A stretch of 64,000 nt of DNA from an uncultured Clostridia bacterium (GCA_947581825.1 CANPVP010000010.1:1-64000); one strand, 5' to 3'. Counted from the stretch's first letter, positions 9,154-18,091 are shown. Notes: generated by a model from the sequence alone, not told the origin. A program made the numbers and translations.

Positions 9154-9256
9154 TGTAGGGGCGACCAGTGGTCGCCCGGTTATATTTTTTAAGCATTTTG
9201 CAAAAATAACATCTCTACCTTTCCTGTTTGACGGGCGACCAGTGGTCGCCCCTACA
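9154..9256. repeat. Inverted pair of GGGCG-palindrome repeats
   Basis: The 25-nt unit at 9154-9178 (a palindrome GGGCGACCAGTGGTCGCCC with TGTAG on one side) recurs inverted at 9231-9256. The two could pair over 25 bp. The region 8991-9348 holds no gene that I can support. The right copy extends to CACATTGCA at about 9280 and has a longer match at 10847-10920. Confidence 0.85.
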
Positions 9257-9299
9257 AATGTACATTGATTTCACATTGCAATCATTCATCATTCATAAA

Positions 9300-9347
9300 A
9301 ATAAAAACAAATGCAGATATTTGATTTTATCTGCATTTGTTTTTTAT
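9300..9347 (-). terminator. Intrinsic terminator of hpf
   Basis: A 13-bp perfect stem (ACAAATGCAGATA at 9307-9319 with 9328-9340) with an 8-nt loop is flanked by T-rich tracts on both strands. It begins 9 nt after the hpf stop codon. Confidence 0.85.
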
Positions 9348-9348
9348 T

Positions 9349-9873
9349 TTAGTTTTCTGGTTCTGATATTCCATAATTTTTTCCATCTTTTAATTTATAA
9401 ATTACATTTACTTTTGATGTTTCTAGATTTATGAATGGTAAGAATAAATTTGATTGTTCTTCTAGTTTTATTTGTGCATCTTCTATTGTCATTGGTTTTA
9501 TTTCGTAATATGTAGTTTTTATTACTTCGTTTTCTATGCTACTTTCTGGTGCTGGTGCAAACATGTCTTTTATTGATGCATCTTTTGTTTGTCTTTCTCT
9601 TATTGTTTTTGCTTTTCTAATTTGTCCATTTAAAATATCCATATTTTTATCTATTGATGCGTATAAATCGTTTGTTTCTGTAACTGCTTTAAATAAATTT
9701 CCTTGAGCTTTTACTTGTATTTCTGATATTTGTGTATTTTTTTCTGATTTTATTGTAACTAATACATCGGCTTCATCTCCAAAGTATTTTTCCATTTTTC
9801 CTATCTTTTCTTCAACGTAGTTTTTTATTGCATCTGTTGCTTTTAAATCTTTTCCTGTAATTTTAATATTCAT
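9349..9873 (-). CDS. hpf: Ribosome hibernation promoting factor, long form
   Basis: This protein binds the 30S subunit in slow growth and, in its long form, joins ribosomes into inactive 100S dimers. The N-terminal domain (about residues 1-100, MNIKITGKDLKATDAIKNYV... with NDLYASIDKNMDIL) is the S30AE/YfiA fold. A linker rich in charged residues leads to the C-terminal dimerisation domain (about 118-174, TTYYEIKPMTIEDAQIKLE...NVIYKLKDGKNYGI), typical of the long Firmicute form. Length (174 aa) is normal. It is monocistronic with a strong terminator. Confidence 0.93.
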   Translation of the reverse strand: MNIKITGKDLKATDAIKNYVEEKIGKMEKYFGDEADVLVTIKSEKNTQISEIQVKAQGNLFKAVTETNDLYASIDKNMDILNGQIRKAKTIRERQTKDASIKDMFAPAPESSIENEVIKTTYYEIKPMTIEDAQIKLEEQSNLFLPFINLETSKVNVIYKLKDGKNYGISEPEN

Positions 9874-9960
9874 TGTAATCCTCTCCTATTCTTGCAAACT
9901 TATTATTGTTCTTTTGTTTGTTTTGTAATTTTATATTATTACTACTTATTTTATTCGACT

Positions 9961-10677
9961 TTATAACTTATATTCCTTCTCTATTTTCTCATTTAAATAT
10001 ATTTTTGATACTAATTCCAGCTCTTTTATGCATTCTTCTGATACATTAAATGAGAAGATTTTTTTGGCTGGTGCACATATTATATATCTTATTGCTGTTA
10101 GTGTTCCTTCTGATATTTGTATTGCACTTTTATCTATTTTTCCACATGCTCCACATTTTATTCCATCATCTTTTATGCTGAAATATTTTATATTTATTTC
10201 TTCATTGCAATTTTTGCATTTATCAATTTTTGGTGTAAAACCTAAAATTGATAATAATCTTATTTTGAATATGGCTAGTACTAAATCTAGATTTTTTTCT
10301 AGTTCAGATATTGTGTATAATGTATTTAGCAGTAGTTGTAGTATTCTATAGCTATTGTCATTTTCGTTTGTTACATCACAAACTATTTTTATTATTTGTG
10401 CAACATATTTTAATTTATCATAGTCTATTCTTATATTGTAAAATATTTCTATTGGTTCGCATGAGTTTATATTATATGTATCATTTCCTTTAAATAATAA
10501 ATATTCGCCAAAGCATAAAAATTGGGTGCCTGCCATTAGACTACTTTTATTTCTTCTTGCTCCTTTTGCATGACATCCAATTTTACCTAGCCCTGGTGTT
10601 AACATAGTTATCATTTTATCGTAGTCTCCTACATTATTTTCTACTAATATTATTCCTTTCGTTTTCACATTCTTCAT
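9961..10677 (-). CDS. recO: DNA repair protein RecO
   Basis: RecO helps load RecA on single-stranded DNA during recombinational repair. The N-terminal OB domain is visible (KTKGIILVENNVGDYDKMITMLTPGLGKIG), then a helical domain and a zinc-type cluster CKNCNEE...CGACGK. Length (238 aa) is normal. The start is not fully certain: I prefer the ATG at 10675-10677 with GGTG upstream, but an in-frame ATG lies 4 codons earlier. The gene overlaps yqzL by 44 nt, and the order era-yqzL-recO is conserved in Firmicutes. Confidence 0.92.
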   Translation of the reverse strand: MKNVKTKGIILVENNVGDYDKMITMLTPGLGKIGCHAKGARRNKSSLMAGTQFLCFGEYLLFKGNDTYNINSCEPIEIFYNIRIDYDKLKYVAQIIKIVCDVTNENDNSYRILQLLLNTLYTISELEKNLDLVLAIFKIRLLSILGFTPKIDKCKNCNEEINIKYFSIKDDGIKCGACGKIDKSAIQISEGTLTAIRYIICAPAKKIFSFNVSEECIKELELVSKIYLNEKIEKEYKL

Positions 10678-10783
10678 ATATTTCACCATTGTTCATTTTC
10701 ATGTTTCTTATTTGAATTAATTCCAGAAATGTATCTATGTTTCCTGTTTGTTTGAAAGTATTCCATGCGATTTTTTCCAACAT
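10634..10783 (-). CDS. yqzL: YqzL-family small protein (49 aa)
   Basis: This short gene starts at ATG 10781-10783 after AAGGAG. The translation contains AWNTFKQTGNIDTFLEL, matching the YqzL pattern (W-x2-F-x-x-TG-x-I-x-x-Y/F-L). Its place between era and recO is the same as in Bacillus subtilis. The C-terminal half overlaps the start of recO in another frame, which suggests translational coupling. The function of YqzL is not known. Confidence 0.75.
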   Translation of the reverse strand: MLEKIAWNTFKQTGNIDTFLELIQIRNMKMNNGEIYEECENERNNISRK

Positions 10784-10846
10784 ACATATTCATCTCCTTA
10801 TTAATTTTAGCTTTTGTAGTTTTATTGAATTTATACTATTAAATTA

Positions 10847-10920
10847 ACATCTCTACCGTTTTGGTGCTTTGCGGGAGACCACTGGTCTCCCCTACAGATG
10901 CACAATGTTTTCACATTGCA
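10847..10920. repeat. GGGNG-palindrome repeat with extended flanks
   Basis: The palindrome GGGAGACCACTGGTCTCCC (10873-10891) is followed by CTACA. It sits in a longer element running from AACATCTCTACC to CACATTGCA that recurs at 9208-9280. Relative to other copies the stem changes are compensatory (GGGCGACC...GGTCGCCC elsewhere). Confidence 0.8.
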
Positions 10921-10923
10921 AAA

Positions 10924-11832
10924 TTATGATTTGAAATTCTTTACTATGCTGTCTTGATCTAGCCAATCTTTTTTTGTTTTTACCCATGTTTTTAGATTTA
11001 TTTTTGTTCCTAACATTTTTTCTAAATCTTGTCTTGCATATGTTCCTATTCTCTTTAACATTCCTCCATTTTTTCCTATTATTATCCCTTTGTGTGAATC
11101 TCTTAAGCAATATATAGTTGCTTCTATATTATATATTTCTTCATCATTTTTTGTTCGTGCTTCTTCCATTTTTTCTACTTCTACATATAAACCATGTGGT
11201 ACTTCATCATCTAATAATTTTAGTGCTTTTTCTCTTATTACTTCTGCTACTAATTGTCTTCCTGTTTGATCTGTATATTCATCTATATCGTAATATGCTG
11301 GTCCTTCTTTTAATAACTTTTCGATTTCTTCTATTACTTCTTCTGTATTTTTGTTTTTTACTGCTGATATTGGAATTATTGCTTCAAAATTGTATTCTTT
11401 TGAATATAATTCAATTAGCTTTGCTAGTTGTTCTTTTTTTACTAAATCCATTTTGTTTATTATTAGTATTGTTCTTTTGTTTAGCTCTTTTAGCTTGTCC
11501 AATATTCTTCTATCGCCCCTGCCTATTTCTTCACTTGTTGCTTCTATTATAAATAAAACAGCGTCTACTCCGTCCATTGCTCCATAGGCTGATTCTATCA
11601 TCGTTTCTCCAAGTTTGCTCTTTGGCTTATGTATTCCTGGTGTGTCTATAAATATTATTTGTGAATTTTCTCTATTTACTATTGCTTTTATTGCTGTTCT
11701 TGTTGTTTGTGGTTTGTTGGTCATTATTGCTACTTTTTCTCCAACTAATGCATTTATGAGTGTTGATTTTCCAACATTAGTTCTTCCTAATATTGATACA
11801 AACCCTGATTTGAATTTCTTTTCATTATCCAT
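10924..11832 (-). CDS. era: GTPase Era
   Basis: Era is an essential GTPase that binds 16S rRNA near its 3' end and helps mature the 30S subunit. Visible are the P-loop GRTNVGKST, switch TTRTAIK, DTPGIHKPKSKLGE, NKMD and SAVKNKN motifs, then the C-terminal KH domain with GIIIGKNGGMLKRIG. Length (302 aa) is normal. I start at the ATG at 11830-11832 because AAAGGA is 9 nt upstream; a GTG six codons earlier lies inside that site. ybeY, dagK, era, yqzL and recO stand together as in many Firmicutes, with the DUF3048 gene inserted. Confidence 0.96.
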   Translation of the reverse strand: MDNEKKFKSGFVSILGRTNVGKSTLINALVGEKVAIMTNKPQTTRTAIKAIVNRENSQIIFIDTPGIHKPKSKLGETMIESAYGAMDGVDAVLFIIEATSEEIGRGDRRILDKLKELNKRTILIINKMDLVKKEQLAKLIELYSKEYNFEAIIPISAVKNKNTEEVIEEIEKLLKEGPAYYDIDEYTDQTGRQLVAEVIREKALKLLDDEVPHGLYVEVEKMEEARTKNDEEIYNIEATIYCLRDSHKGIIIGKNGGMLKRIGTYARQDLEKMLGTKINLKTWVKTKKDWLDQDSIVKNFKS

Positions 11833-11937
11833 TGATTCTGTTCCTTTCACATGTGCAATGCAAATGCATTGCGATTAAGAATTAATAGTTAATAATGAAT
11901 AATATATAATTTTTTTACATTAATTATTCAATATTCA

Positions 11938-12999
11938 TTATTCATCATTCATTATTTTTACATCTGCTTTTATTGGACATATTTGTATAAATGTATTTCC
12001 ATCATTTACTTCTATTTCGTTTCCCTCTAAGTCTTTATATATAGTTTTGTCTTTTCTTGATTTTTTATCACATTTTATTTTTATTGCTTTTCCATTTGTA
12101 ATGTAGTATCCATCTAGTGTTCCTACATTTTCTAGGTCTTGTCTTCCTTTTGAGCTTCCATCATTTAAATCGCTATTTTTTGCAAATGTTATTATTATAT
12201 TTTTTGTTGTTATTTCTTCTCCTGTTTTCCAATCCTTTTGTACTGATTTTTTTGTACTTCTTTTATATCTTTTTGTTTTTTCATCATATTTATATGTTAC
12301 TGCATATGATGTTGAATATGGTATAGTGATTGTTTCTGCATCTTGTCCTTCTTCTAATGTAACTTCATCTGCGACATAATTTAATACGCTTTCTTTTTCT
12401 GATTTTGTTTCATATCCATATTGTTTAGCTGCTTTTAATATATTTTCTGTACTTATTACTGCATTGTGTGGAGCTTTTTTTTCATTTGTTCTCCAAAAAA
12501 TTCCATTTCCCGTAACAAGACCATTTATATTGTTTATGTTATATTTTGATATGTCTGATTTTGCATTTGGACTCCACCCATAATGAACATATATGCTGTC
12601 ATTCTCCATTGCATAGTCTAAAAAATAATGCCTTGAACTTCTTACTGGTCCTATTAAGCTTAAATCTGCTCCTTTGAATAAAGCCATAAGTCTAGTTTGT
12701 CCACCTTCTACCATTATTTCATAAACCATGTATGCATCATTTAATCCTGCTTGTGGTAAAGCATCCCCCACATTGTCTATCATTACTGCTATCGGTCTAT
12801 CTGTTCCTTTATATATCTTTATTTGTTTTTCTGCTAGTGATTCTTCCACTTCTTTTTGGTCTTCTGCATTTTTTCCGTTTTCTTCTAATGCTTCAGTTTC
12901 TGTAGTACTTACTGGTTCTTTCAAGAATTTTTCATAAACAACTAGTCCTGCTCCCACAAAGATTATCACTATTAATAAAATTATTAGAGTTTTTTTCAT
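11938..12999 (-). CDS. DUF3048 (YerB-like) exported protein (353 aa)
   Basis: An N-terminal membrane anchor or uncleaved signal (KKTLIILLIVIIFVGAGLVVY) is followed by an acidic linker and the DUF3048 core. Core motifs are RPIAVMIDNVGDALPQAGL, YEIMVEGGQTRLMALF, GPVRSSRHYFLDYA and the C-terminal NTFIQICP. There is no lipobox cysteine, so unlike YerB it is probably anchored by the helix. The function of this family is not established. I take the ATG at 12997-12999 because an ATG four codons earlier is too close to the AAAGGA site. It lies between era and the dagK fusion, which is an unusual insertion in that cluster. Confidence 0.85.
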   Translation of the reverse strand: MKKTLIILLIVIIFVGAGLVVYEKFLKEPVSTTETEALEENGKNAEDQKEVEESLAEKQIKIYKGTDRPIAVMIDNVGDALPQAGLNDAYMVYEIMVEGGQTRLMALFKGADLSLIGPVRSSRHYFLDYAMENDSIYVHYGWSPNAKSDISKYNINNINGLVTGNGIFWRTNEKKAPHNAVISTENILKAAKQYGYETKSEKESVLNYVADEVTLEEGQDAETITIPYSTSYAVTYKYDEKTKRYKRSTKKSVQKDWKTGEEITTKNIIITFAKNSDLNDGSSKGRQDLENVGTLDGYYITNGKAIKIKCDKKSRKDKTIYKDLEGNEIEVNDGNTFIQICPIKADVKIMNDE

Positions 13000-13064
13000 T
13001 TTTATTATCATTCCTTTCTAAGGCAGAACTCATTTTCTACCCGCTATATCCTTTGTAAAATTTA

Positions 13065-13838
13065 TTATACAAATAATTTTGTAATTCCATATACCAAAAT
13101 AACTGTTAGGATTCCTGTTATTGCCCCAAATATTGTTTCTGCTGTCGTTCTACTCTTTGATTCTATTCTACTAAAGCCTACTAATGTTGCTAGTATTGTT
13201 GTTAGTGTTAATACTACTATATCTCGATTGTTTATCCATATTATTGTCCAAGCTGCAAAGGCTAATGCAGATTGTCCACTTGGAACAAATTTTGTTTTTT
13301 TCTCACCATTTTTTCTACTATCAAAAGCAGCTTTTAAGGTTAAGATTAGTATTACTGATAACATTACTCCTATGAAAGCTAGATGGATTGGATTATTTAC
13401 AACATTTTGTATAAAGGCTAATCCTATATCACTGATTTTATCAAAGAACAGAAAATATGCTACTATAATTGCATTGATTGCCGCTATTACAACTGCTCCT
13501 GCTCCTACATCTTTTGCAATTTTGGCTTTTGGATGGTATAAGTCTGTATATAAGTCTACTACTGTTTCTATTGCCGTATTTACCATTTCTGCAATTATTA
13601 TTAGTACTACTGTAAACATTAGGCATAGAAATTCTGCTTTATTTAAGTTAAAAAATAAGCTAATAGCCATAACAATTACTGCTATGGCTAATTGTTTTCT
13701 AATATTTCCTTGTGTTGTTGTTGCATAAATAATTCCCTCAAAAGCATTTTTCCAGGTATCTATTAGATTTTTATTTTTTTCTTTTATTTGTTCTGTTGTT
13801 TGTATTTTAGCATTTTCTTTTTCGTTTTTACTTTCCAT
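13065..13838 (-). CDS. Diacylglycerol/undecaprenol kinase fused to a degenerate PAP2 domain (257 aa)
   Basis: Residues about 25-130 are a DgkA-type kinase: NAFEGIIYATTTQGNIRKQ, AEMVNTAIETVVDL and HPKAKIAKDVGAGAVVI. In Gram-positives this kinase phosphorylates undecaprenol. The second half (about 150-257) is a PAP2-like membrane domain, but PSGH reads PSGQ (FVPSGQSALAF) and SRxxxxxHxxxD reads SRIESKSRTTAE. The histidines and aspartate needed for phosphatase catalysis are therefore absent. Fusions of the two domains occur in clostridia; loss of the catalytic residues suggests a structural or regulatory role. The gene holds the dgkA position of the era cluster. Confidence 0.85.
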   Translation of the reverse strand: MESKNEKENAKIQTTEQIKEKNKNLIDTWKNAFEGIIYATTTQGNIRKQLAIAVIVMAISLFFNLNKAEFLCLMFTVVLIIIAEMVNTAIETVVDLYTDLYHPKAKIAKDVGAGAVVIAAINAIIVAYFLFFDKISDIGLAFIQNVVNNPIHLAFIGVMLSVILILTLKAAFDSRKNGEKKTKFVPSGQSALAFAAWTIIWINNRDIVVLTLTTILATLVGFSRIESKSRTTAETIFGAITGILTVILVYGITKLFV

Positions 13839-13855
13839 ATGATAACTCCTGCATA

Positions 13856-14332
13856 TTATCTTTTTATGTCTAAATTTTCTAATATTTTTTCTTCTTTAGG
13901 ACGCATTTTAATTTTGTCTTTTTCTTCTATGTGATCATATCCCATAAGATGATAGAATCCATGAACTATCATATATGCTAGTTCTCTTTCAAAACTATGC
14001 CCATATTCTTGAGCTTGCTCTTTTACTTTTTCGATTGAAACAATTATATCACCTAATACTTCTGGAATTTCATTTCCATTTTGTATCATTTCTTCGATTT
14101 CTTCTTTTTCAAACATTGGAAATGATAATACATCAGTTTCTCTTTCTATGTTCCTAAATTTTGTATTTATTTCTTTTATATTGGCTGGTGTCGTTAGTAT
14201 TATGCTAATGCATAAATTAGAATTTTGCATTTTTTCTTCTTTATAACATTCTGCAAGTACTTTTTTTATAATTTGTTCATATTCATTGTTTGTTTGAATG
14301 TCTCGAAATTCTATTTCTATTAATTCTTCCAT
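13856..14332 (-). CDS. ybeY: rRNA maturation endonuclease YbeY
   Basis: YbeY is a zinc-dependent single-strand endoribonuclease acting in 16S rRNA 3' end maturation and ribosome quality control. The family zinc motif H-x3-H-x5-H is visible as HGFYHLMGYDH, preceded by NTKFRNIERETDVLSFPM and LGDIIVSIEKVKEQA. Length (158 aa) is normal. It ends 17 nt before the start of the dagK fusion, in the conserved order ybeY-dgkA-era. Confidence 0.95.
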   Translation of the reverse strand: MEELIEIEFRDIQTNNEYEQIIKKVLAECYKEEKMQNSNLCISIILTTPANIKEINTKFRNIERETDVLSFPMFEKEEIEEMIQNGNEIPEVLGDIIVSIEKVKEQAQEYGHSFERELAYMIVHGFYHLMGYDHIEEKDKIKMRPKEEKILENLDIKR

Positions 14333-14363
14333 TTTCCTCTTTCCTCTCGGAACTTTTTATGTA

Positions 14364-15734
14364 TTACACTGTTTTCTTTACTCTAGCTGTTTTGATTTTT
14401 TCTGTGTTTTCAACTGTTGCAGATACTGTTTCCACTTTTTTCTTTCTTGTTTGCTTTTTCTTTTCTTCTTTTACGGCTGTTACTGCTACAGTTCGTTTAG
14501 ATTTATTTTTTGTTGTTTTTTTATTTTCTGCAAATTTTGCATAGGCTTCTGGTTTCATTAATATTCCAACTGCTGTTTTGCATTTATTTTGAATTCTTCT
14601 TATTTTACCAAACTCTAATAATTTATTTCTATAAAATTTTATGATTTTCTCATTTTTTTGTGGTTGCTCATTTAATATTTTTAATTCATATTTTAGGAAT
14701 AATGATTGTTTTTCTATTTCGTAATTTTTAGTTATATCTTTATCTAATTTTTTGTATTGTTCATAAAATTCTTTAAAACTTTGTCTTTCATCTACATTAT
14801 CCCAATATATTTTTGTTGATAATAGCTTTATATTGAATTCTTCTATTAATTCTATTAGCATTTTATATGCTTGTTCTTCTTTTCTTTTATTAGGACTTGT
14901 GATTATTAAATCTCTAATATCATCTATTATTTTTTTGTAACATTGTTCTGCTACCACTAGTGGTAAACTATGTGTAAACAGTTTTCTGCTAATTCCTAAA
15001 ACTACTATTTGTTTTTCTAAAGTATCTTTTTTATCTAGTTTTCCTGCTAAATATGCAGTAAATTTATCATATTGATCTACTATTTCTTTATCAACATTTG
15101 GTTCACATTCTATTTTTATAGGTAATACATTTTCTAAATATTCTTCTATTGTATCAAAAATTTTATTGTATATAACATTTTTAGCTGAATAGCTGTCATT
15201 AATTGCATTTGCTATACTTACTGAATAACTTTTTAGTATTCCTTTATATAGCCCTTCTACTGTTTTGTAGTAAAAGTTTTTATATTTTGACAATAATTTT
15301 TCATTTTTTCCATTAACTAATCCTTCATAGTCTAGTTCTATTAAGTATTTTTGTTTTCTATATTTGTATTCTGTATACTGAGTTTCTTTTAAATTAGTGA
15401 TTGTATAGTAATTTGATAATGCATTTTCTTCAAATGCACTAGCAGTTTTGTTTTTTACTTTTTTGTATATTGTATCCATAACATGTTTATCTATTGTTTC
15501 TAAATAAGATGCGTATGCTGTTTCGTATTTTTTATTTAGCTCATCTTCTTTTTCTGTATCGTCCTTTGAATTACTTAAGTTAGTGTATGCTTTTAACATG
15601 GCATTCCTTTTTATGGAGATAATAATACCATTTATTCCAATTTTGGTTGGCATTATTATTTTTGTAATTGTGCTTGTTAATCTTCCTAAAAAGTTCTTGT
15701 CTGCTCCTACTATTCTTAAGCTTTTTTCTTCCAT
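14364..15734 (-). CDS. Unknown protein with lysine-rich tail (456 aa)
   Basis: I do not recognise this protein. It has a short hydrophobic or amphipathic segment near the N-terminus (about residues 14-42), then a long, mainly helical region with many Lys, Glu and Tyr. The last about 60 residues are a low-complexity basic tail (KKTTKNKSKRTVAVTAVKEE, then KKKQTRKKKVE). Such tails often bind nucleic acid or acidic polymers, but that is conjecture. GAGG precedes the ATG. It lies between yqfD and ybeY, where Firmicutes normally have phoH and yqfF, and neither of those is here. A role linked to sporulation or ribosome maturation is possible only by position. Confidence 0.6.
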   Translation of the reverse strand: MEEKSLRIVGADKNFLGRLTSTITKIIMPTKIGINGIIISIKRNAMLKAYTNLSNSKDDTEKEDELNKKYETAYASYLETIDKHVMDTIYKKVKNKTASAFEENALSNYYTITNLKETQYTEYKYRKQKYLIELDYEGLVNGKNEKLLSKYKNFYYKTVEGLYKGILKSYSVSIANAINDSYSAKNVIYNKIFDTIEEYLENVLPIKIECEPNVDKEIVDQYDKFTAYLAGKLDKKDTLEKQIVVLGISRKLFTHSLPLVVAEQCYKKIIDDIRDLIITSPNKRKEEQAYKMLIELIEEFNIKLLSTKIYWDNVDERQSFKEFYEQYKKLDKDITKNYEIEKQSLFLKYELKILNEQPQKNEKIIKFYRNKLLEFGKIRRIQNKCKTAVGILMKPEAYAKFAENKKTTKNKSKRTVAVTAVKEEKKKQTRKKKVETVSATVENTEKIKTARVKKTV

Positions 15735-15753
15735 TAGTACCTCATCCCTTTCA

Positions 15754-16936
15754 TTATTCTACTTTCTCGTTAGTACCTATTTCTTCTATCACTTCGTATA
15801 TTACTTCAATTTCTATATAGTCATCTGATATGTTTTCTTTTATTCTCTTGTTTAATATATTTTGTGGTTCTTTTATTTCTTTTATTATTTGATTTTGAAT
15901 TTCTTGTACTAGAATTTCTCTACATTCCTCTATTCCGTAGAGTTTTTTCTCTATCTTCCTTTTCGATATAAGTTGTTTTTTCTATTTCTATTGGAAGATA
16001 AAAATTTGAAAATATTTTTATTTTCTTTTTTTTGTTTATTGTATCATACTTTTCAAAATTTGGAAGACTTTTATACAAATTTATTTTAAAATTATTTATA
16101 TTTATTTTGTATTTGCTTTCGGATGCCCCTGTTTCAACTTCTTCAGAATTTTTGAAATATTTTTTTTCTTTTTTGCTATACCATACTTCTGCTTCAACAG
16201 TTCCTTCACTATGCACATATCTTGTTCCTGTATACTGTCCTTCGAGCTTTCCTTGTATTAGTATATCTCCTTTTCTAACTACATCTCCTTCTTTTACTAT
16301 AGCTGTACCATTTTTTGTTACAATCTTAGTTATTACGCCATCTTTTTGAGCTACTATATTACATATATCATTTTCATCTATTATTTCTGGTTTTTCTTTG
16401 TTTTCTACTATTTCTACTTTTAGATTTGTTCCTTGTATATCAAGACCTATCCACGCGATATCATCTCTTTCTAATCTAATATTGTTTATTATTTGTTTTG
16501 CATTAATAGATTTTTTTTTCGTTCCTATATCTATTCCATTTTCTTTTAAGTTTTGTATTATTTCTTCATTACTTATTTTATTTAATCCTACTATTTCTAT
16601 ATTCCATATATAATTTGATGTTATAAATATTGAAATTACAACTAGTAAAATCATTATTAGAAATATTTTTCTTTTTCTATATTTGTATATTGTAAATGGC
16701 AATCCTTTTTTATCGTTTATTTTTACTTTGCATTTTGTTGCCCTTACTATTTCTTTTATTTTTTTAAAGTCTTGTATTCCAATTTTGGCTATTAATATGC
16801 TACTTTTTTTTCTTTTCATCCCCCATAATAGAATTTTATTATTATTACATATGTTTATAAATCTTTCTATGAAATATCCTTCTACTGTAATTGTTACATA
16901 GCCCATTATGTAATTTAATAAAACCATTAAATGCAT
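15754..16936 (-). CDS. yqfD: Sporulation protein YqfD, read through a +1 frameshift at CGG (393 aa)
   Basis: The gene has the YqfD layout: short N-terminal region, one membrane helix (about residues 92-110, IFLIMILLVVISIFITSNYI) and an outer domain with LNKISNEEIIQNLKENGI, WIGLDIQGTNLKVEIVE and GTAIVKEGDVVRKGDIL. In frame 0 it stops early after TLRNRGM. At codon 334 (CGG, 15935-15937), skipping C gives GIEECREILVQEIQNQ and continues to EIEVIYEVIEEIGTNEK, a normal YqfD end. The restored length (393) matches the family (about 398). Removing one A from the A6 run just before would also restore the frame. YqfD works with YqfC in the mother cell in Bacillus; yqfC lies directly upstream here. Confidence 0.85.
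15935..15937 (-). other. +1 frameshift site, in-frame CGG (yqfD)
   Basis: Frame-0 codons are CTA CGG AAT AGA GGA ATG TAG; the restored reading is CTA, skip C, GGA ATA GAG GAA. An A6 run lies 7 nt upstream, so a homopolymer error is a possible alternative here. Confidence 0.6.
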
Positions 16937-16953
16937 ATCTTCCTCCTGAATAT

Positions 16954-17241
16954 TTAATCACTATCAGTATTGCTTTCATAATCTATCTTTTCTATAAAAC
17001 CTTCTATTATTATATCTTCTTTTGCCATTTGCCTTAATTTTAAATTAACTCCCCAAAAGCTTACACAGCCTATATAAGTATTTACTTTTATAAAGTTTTC
17101 TTCATATTCTAATATATTTTTGTAGTTTTCAATAAGTATTTCTTTAAATCCTACAATTGTTATTTTGGGTTCATTACTAATTACTTCTTGTGGTAAGTCT
17201 AATAAGTTATTTATTCTATTTAAAGCTCTTTTTCTTGGCAT
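16954..17241 (-). CDS. yqfC: Sporulation protein YqfC (95 aa)
   Basis: This is a small soluble protein with the YqfC pattern: LDLPQEVISNEPKITIVGFKEILIEN, then VNTYIGCVSFWGVNLKL. Length is normal. It is followed by yqfD after 17 nt, the conserved pair. In Bacillus yqfCD is transcribed by sigma-E and needed for normal sporulation; I infer the same role here. Its presence with bofA, pdaA, ylbJ and the SASP supports a full sporulation programme. Confidence 0.88.
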   Translation of the reverse strand: MPRKRALNRINNLLDLPQEVISNEPKITIVGFKEILIENYKNILEYEENFIKVNTYIGCVSFWGVNLKLRQMAKEDIIIEGFIEKIDYESNTDSD

Positions 17242-17281
17242 AATTTTTACCTCCTACTGTGTATATCTTATATGAAATTTA

Positions 17282-18091
17282 CTAATAGCTAAATTTATCT
17301 ATGTTTTTAAATTCATATCCCATATTTTTTATTTCTTTTATACATGAATCTAATATATTTGCATTATCTTTTGATGTTCCATGCAATAAAAGTATAGCTC
17401 CATTATGAACATTATCTAGTATTTTTTGCTTACCATATTCTTCTCTTCCTTGCTTGTTTTCATCCCAGTCGTCATACGCAAAGCTCCACATTACAGTTGT
17501 ATATCCAAGATTTTTCATTATTGCTAATGTTCTTTCACTATATTCTCCCATTGGTGGTCTTATGTATTTCATTTCATATCCAAATTTTTCGTATATTGAT
17601 GTATGCAATTTCATTATTTCATCTTTAATTTGTTCTTCTGATAGATCCGGCATACTTTTATGATTTACTGTATGATTACCTACTATGTGTCCTTCATCTA
17701 TCATTCTTTTTACTAATTCTGGTTGTGTGTTAACATAATGTGCTGTAATGAAGAATGTTGCTTTTACATTGTTTTCTTTTAATACATCTAAAATTTTTTC
17801 TGTATATCCCGCTTCATATCCTTCGTCAAAAGTTAAATAAACTGTCTTTTCTTCTTTGTTCCCCATTGCTATTCCTTCATATTGTTCTAGTAACTCTTTG
17901 TTTTTTGAACCTAAATCAGGTTGCTCATGATTATCATTTCTTTTTATTCCCCATCCTATTTTTTTATTACTTAATGTTCCAACATTTGTATAAATTGAAT
18001 CGATTGCTGTTTCGCGATCACTTTTGCACAACATTATTCCCGCTACTATTATTAATAATAGTACTGGTATTATCCATATAAGTTTTTTCAT
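17282..18091 (-). CDS. pdaA: Peptidoglycan N-acetylmuramic acid deacetylase PdaA
   Basis: PdaA starts formation of muramic delta-lactam in spore cortex. An N-terminal signal or anchor (KKLIWIIPVLLLIIVAGIML) is followed by the PdaA-specific GWGIKRNDNHEQPD. The NodB deacetylase domain has TFDEGYEAGYT (metal Asp), HIVGNHTVNHKSMPDL (metal His), RPPMGEYS and LLLHGTS. Length (269 aa) is normal. I start at the ATG at 18089-18091, which has GGAGG 5 nt upstream. In Bacillus pdaA is a sigma-G gene; CATACTA at 18138-18144 on the minus strand resembles a sigma-G -10, but I see no good -35. Confidence 0.92.
   Translation of the reverse strand: MKKLIWIIPVLLLIIVAGIMLCKSDRETAIDSIYTNVGTLSNKKIGWGIKRNDNHEQPDLGSKNKELLEQYEGIAMGNKEEKTVYLTFDEGYEAGYTEKILDVLKENNVKATFFITAHYVNTQPELVKRMIDEGHIVGNHTVNHKSMPDLSEEQIKDEIMKLHTSIYEKFGYEMKYIRPPMGEYSERTLAIMKNLGYTTVMWSFAYDDWDENKQGREEYGKQKILDNVHNGAILLLHGTSKDNANILDSCIKEIKNMGYEFKNIDKFSY

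Noticed and set aside
15935-15950. Canonical -1 slippery heptamer in yqfD (A-rich run)
   Set aside because: The needed shift is +1, and the codons GAA AAA ACT do not form the X XXY YYZ pattern in frame.
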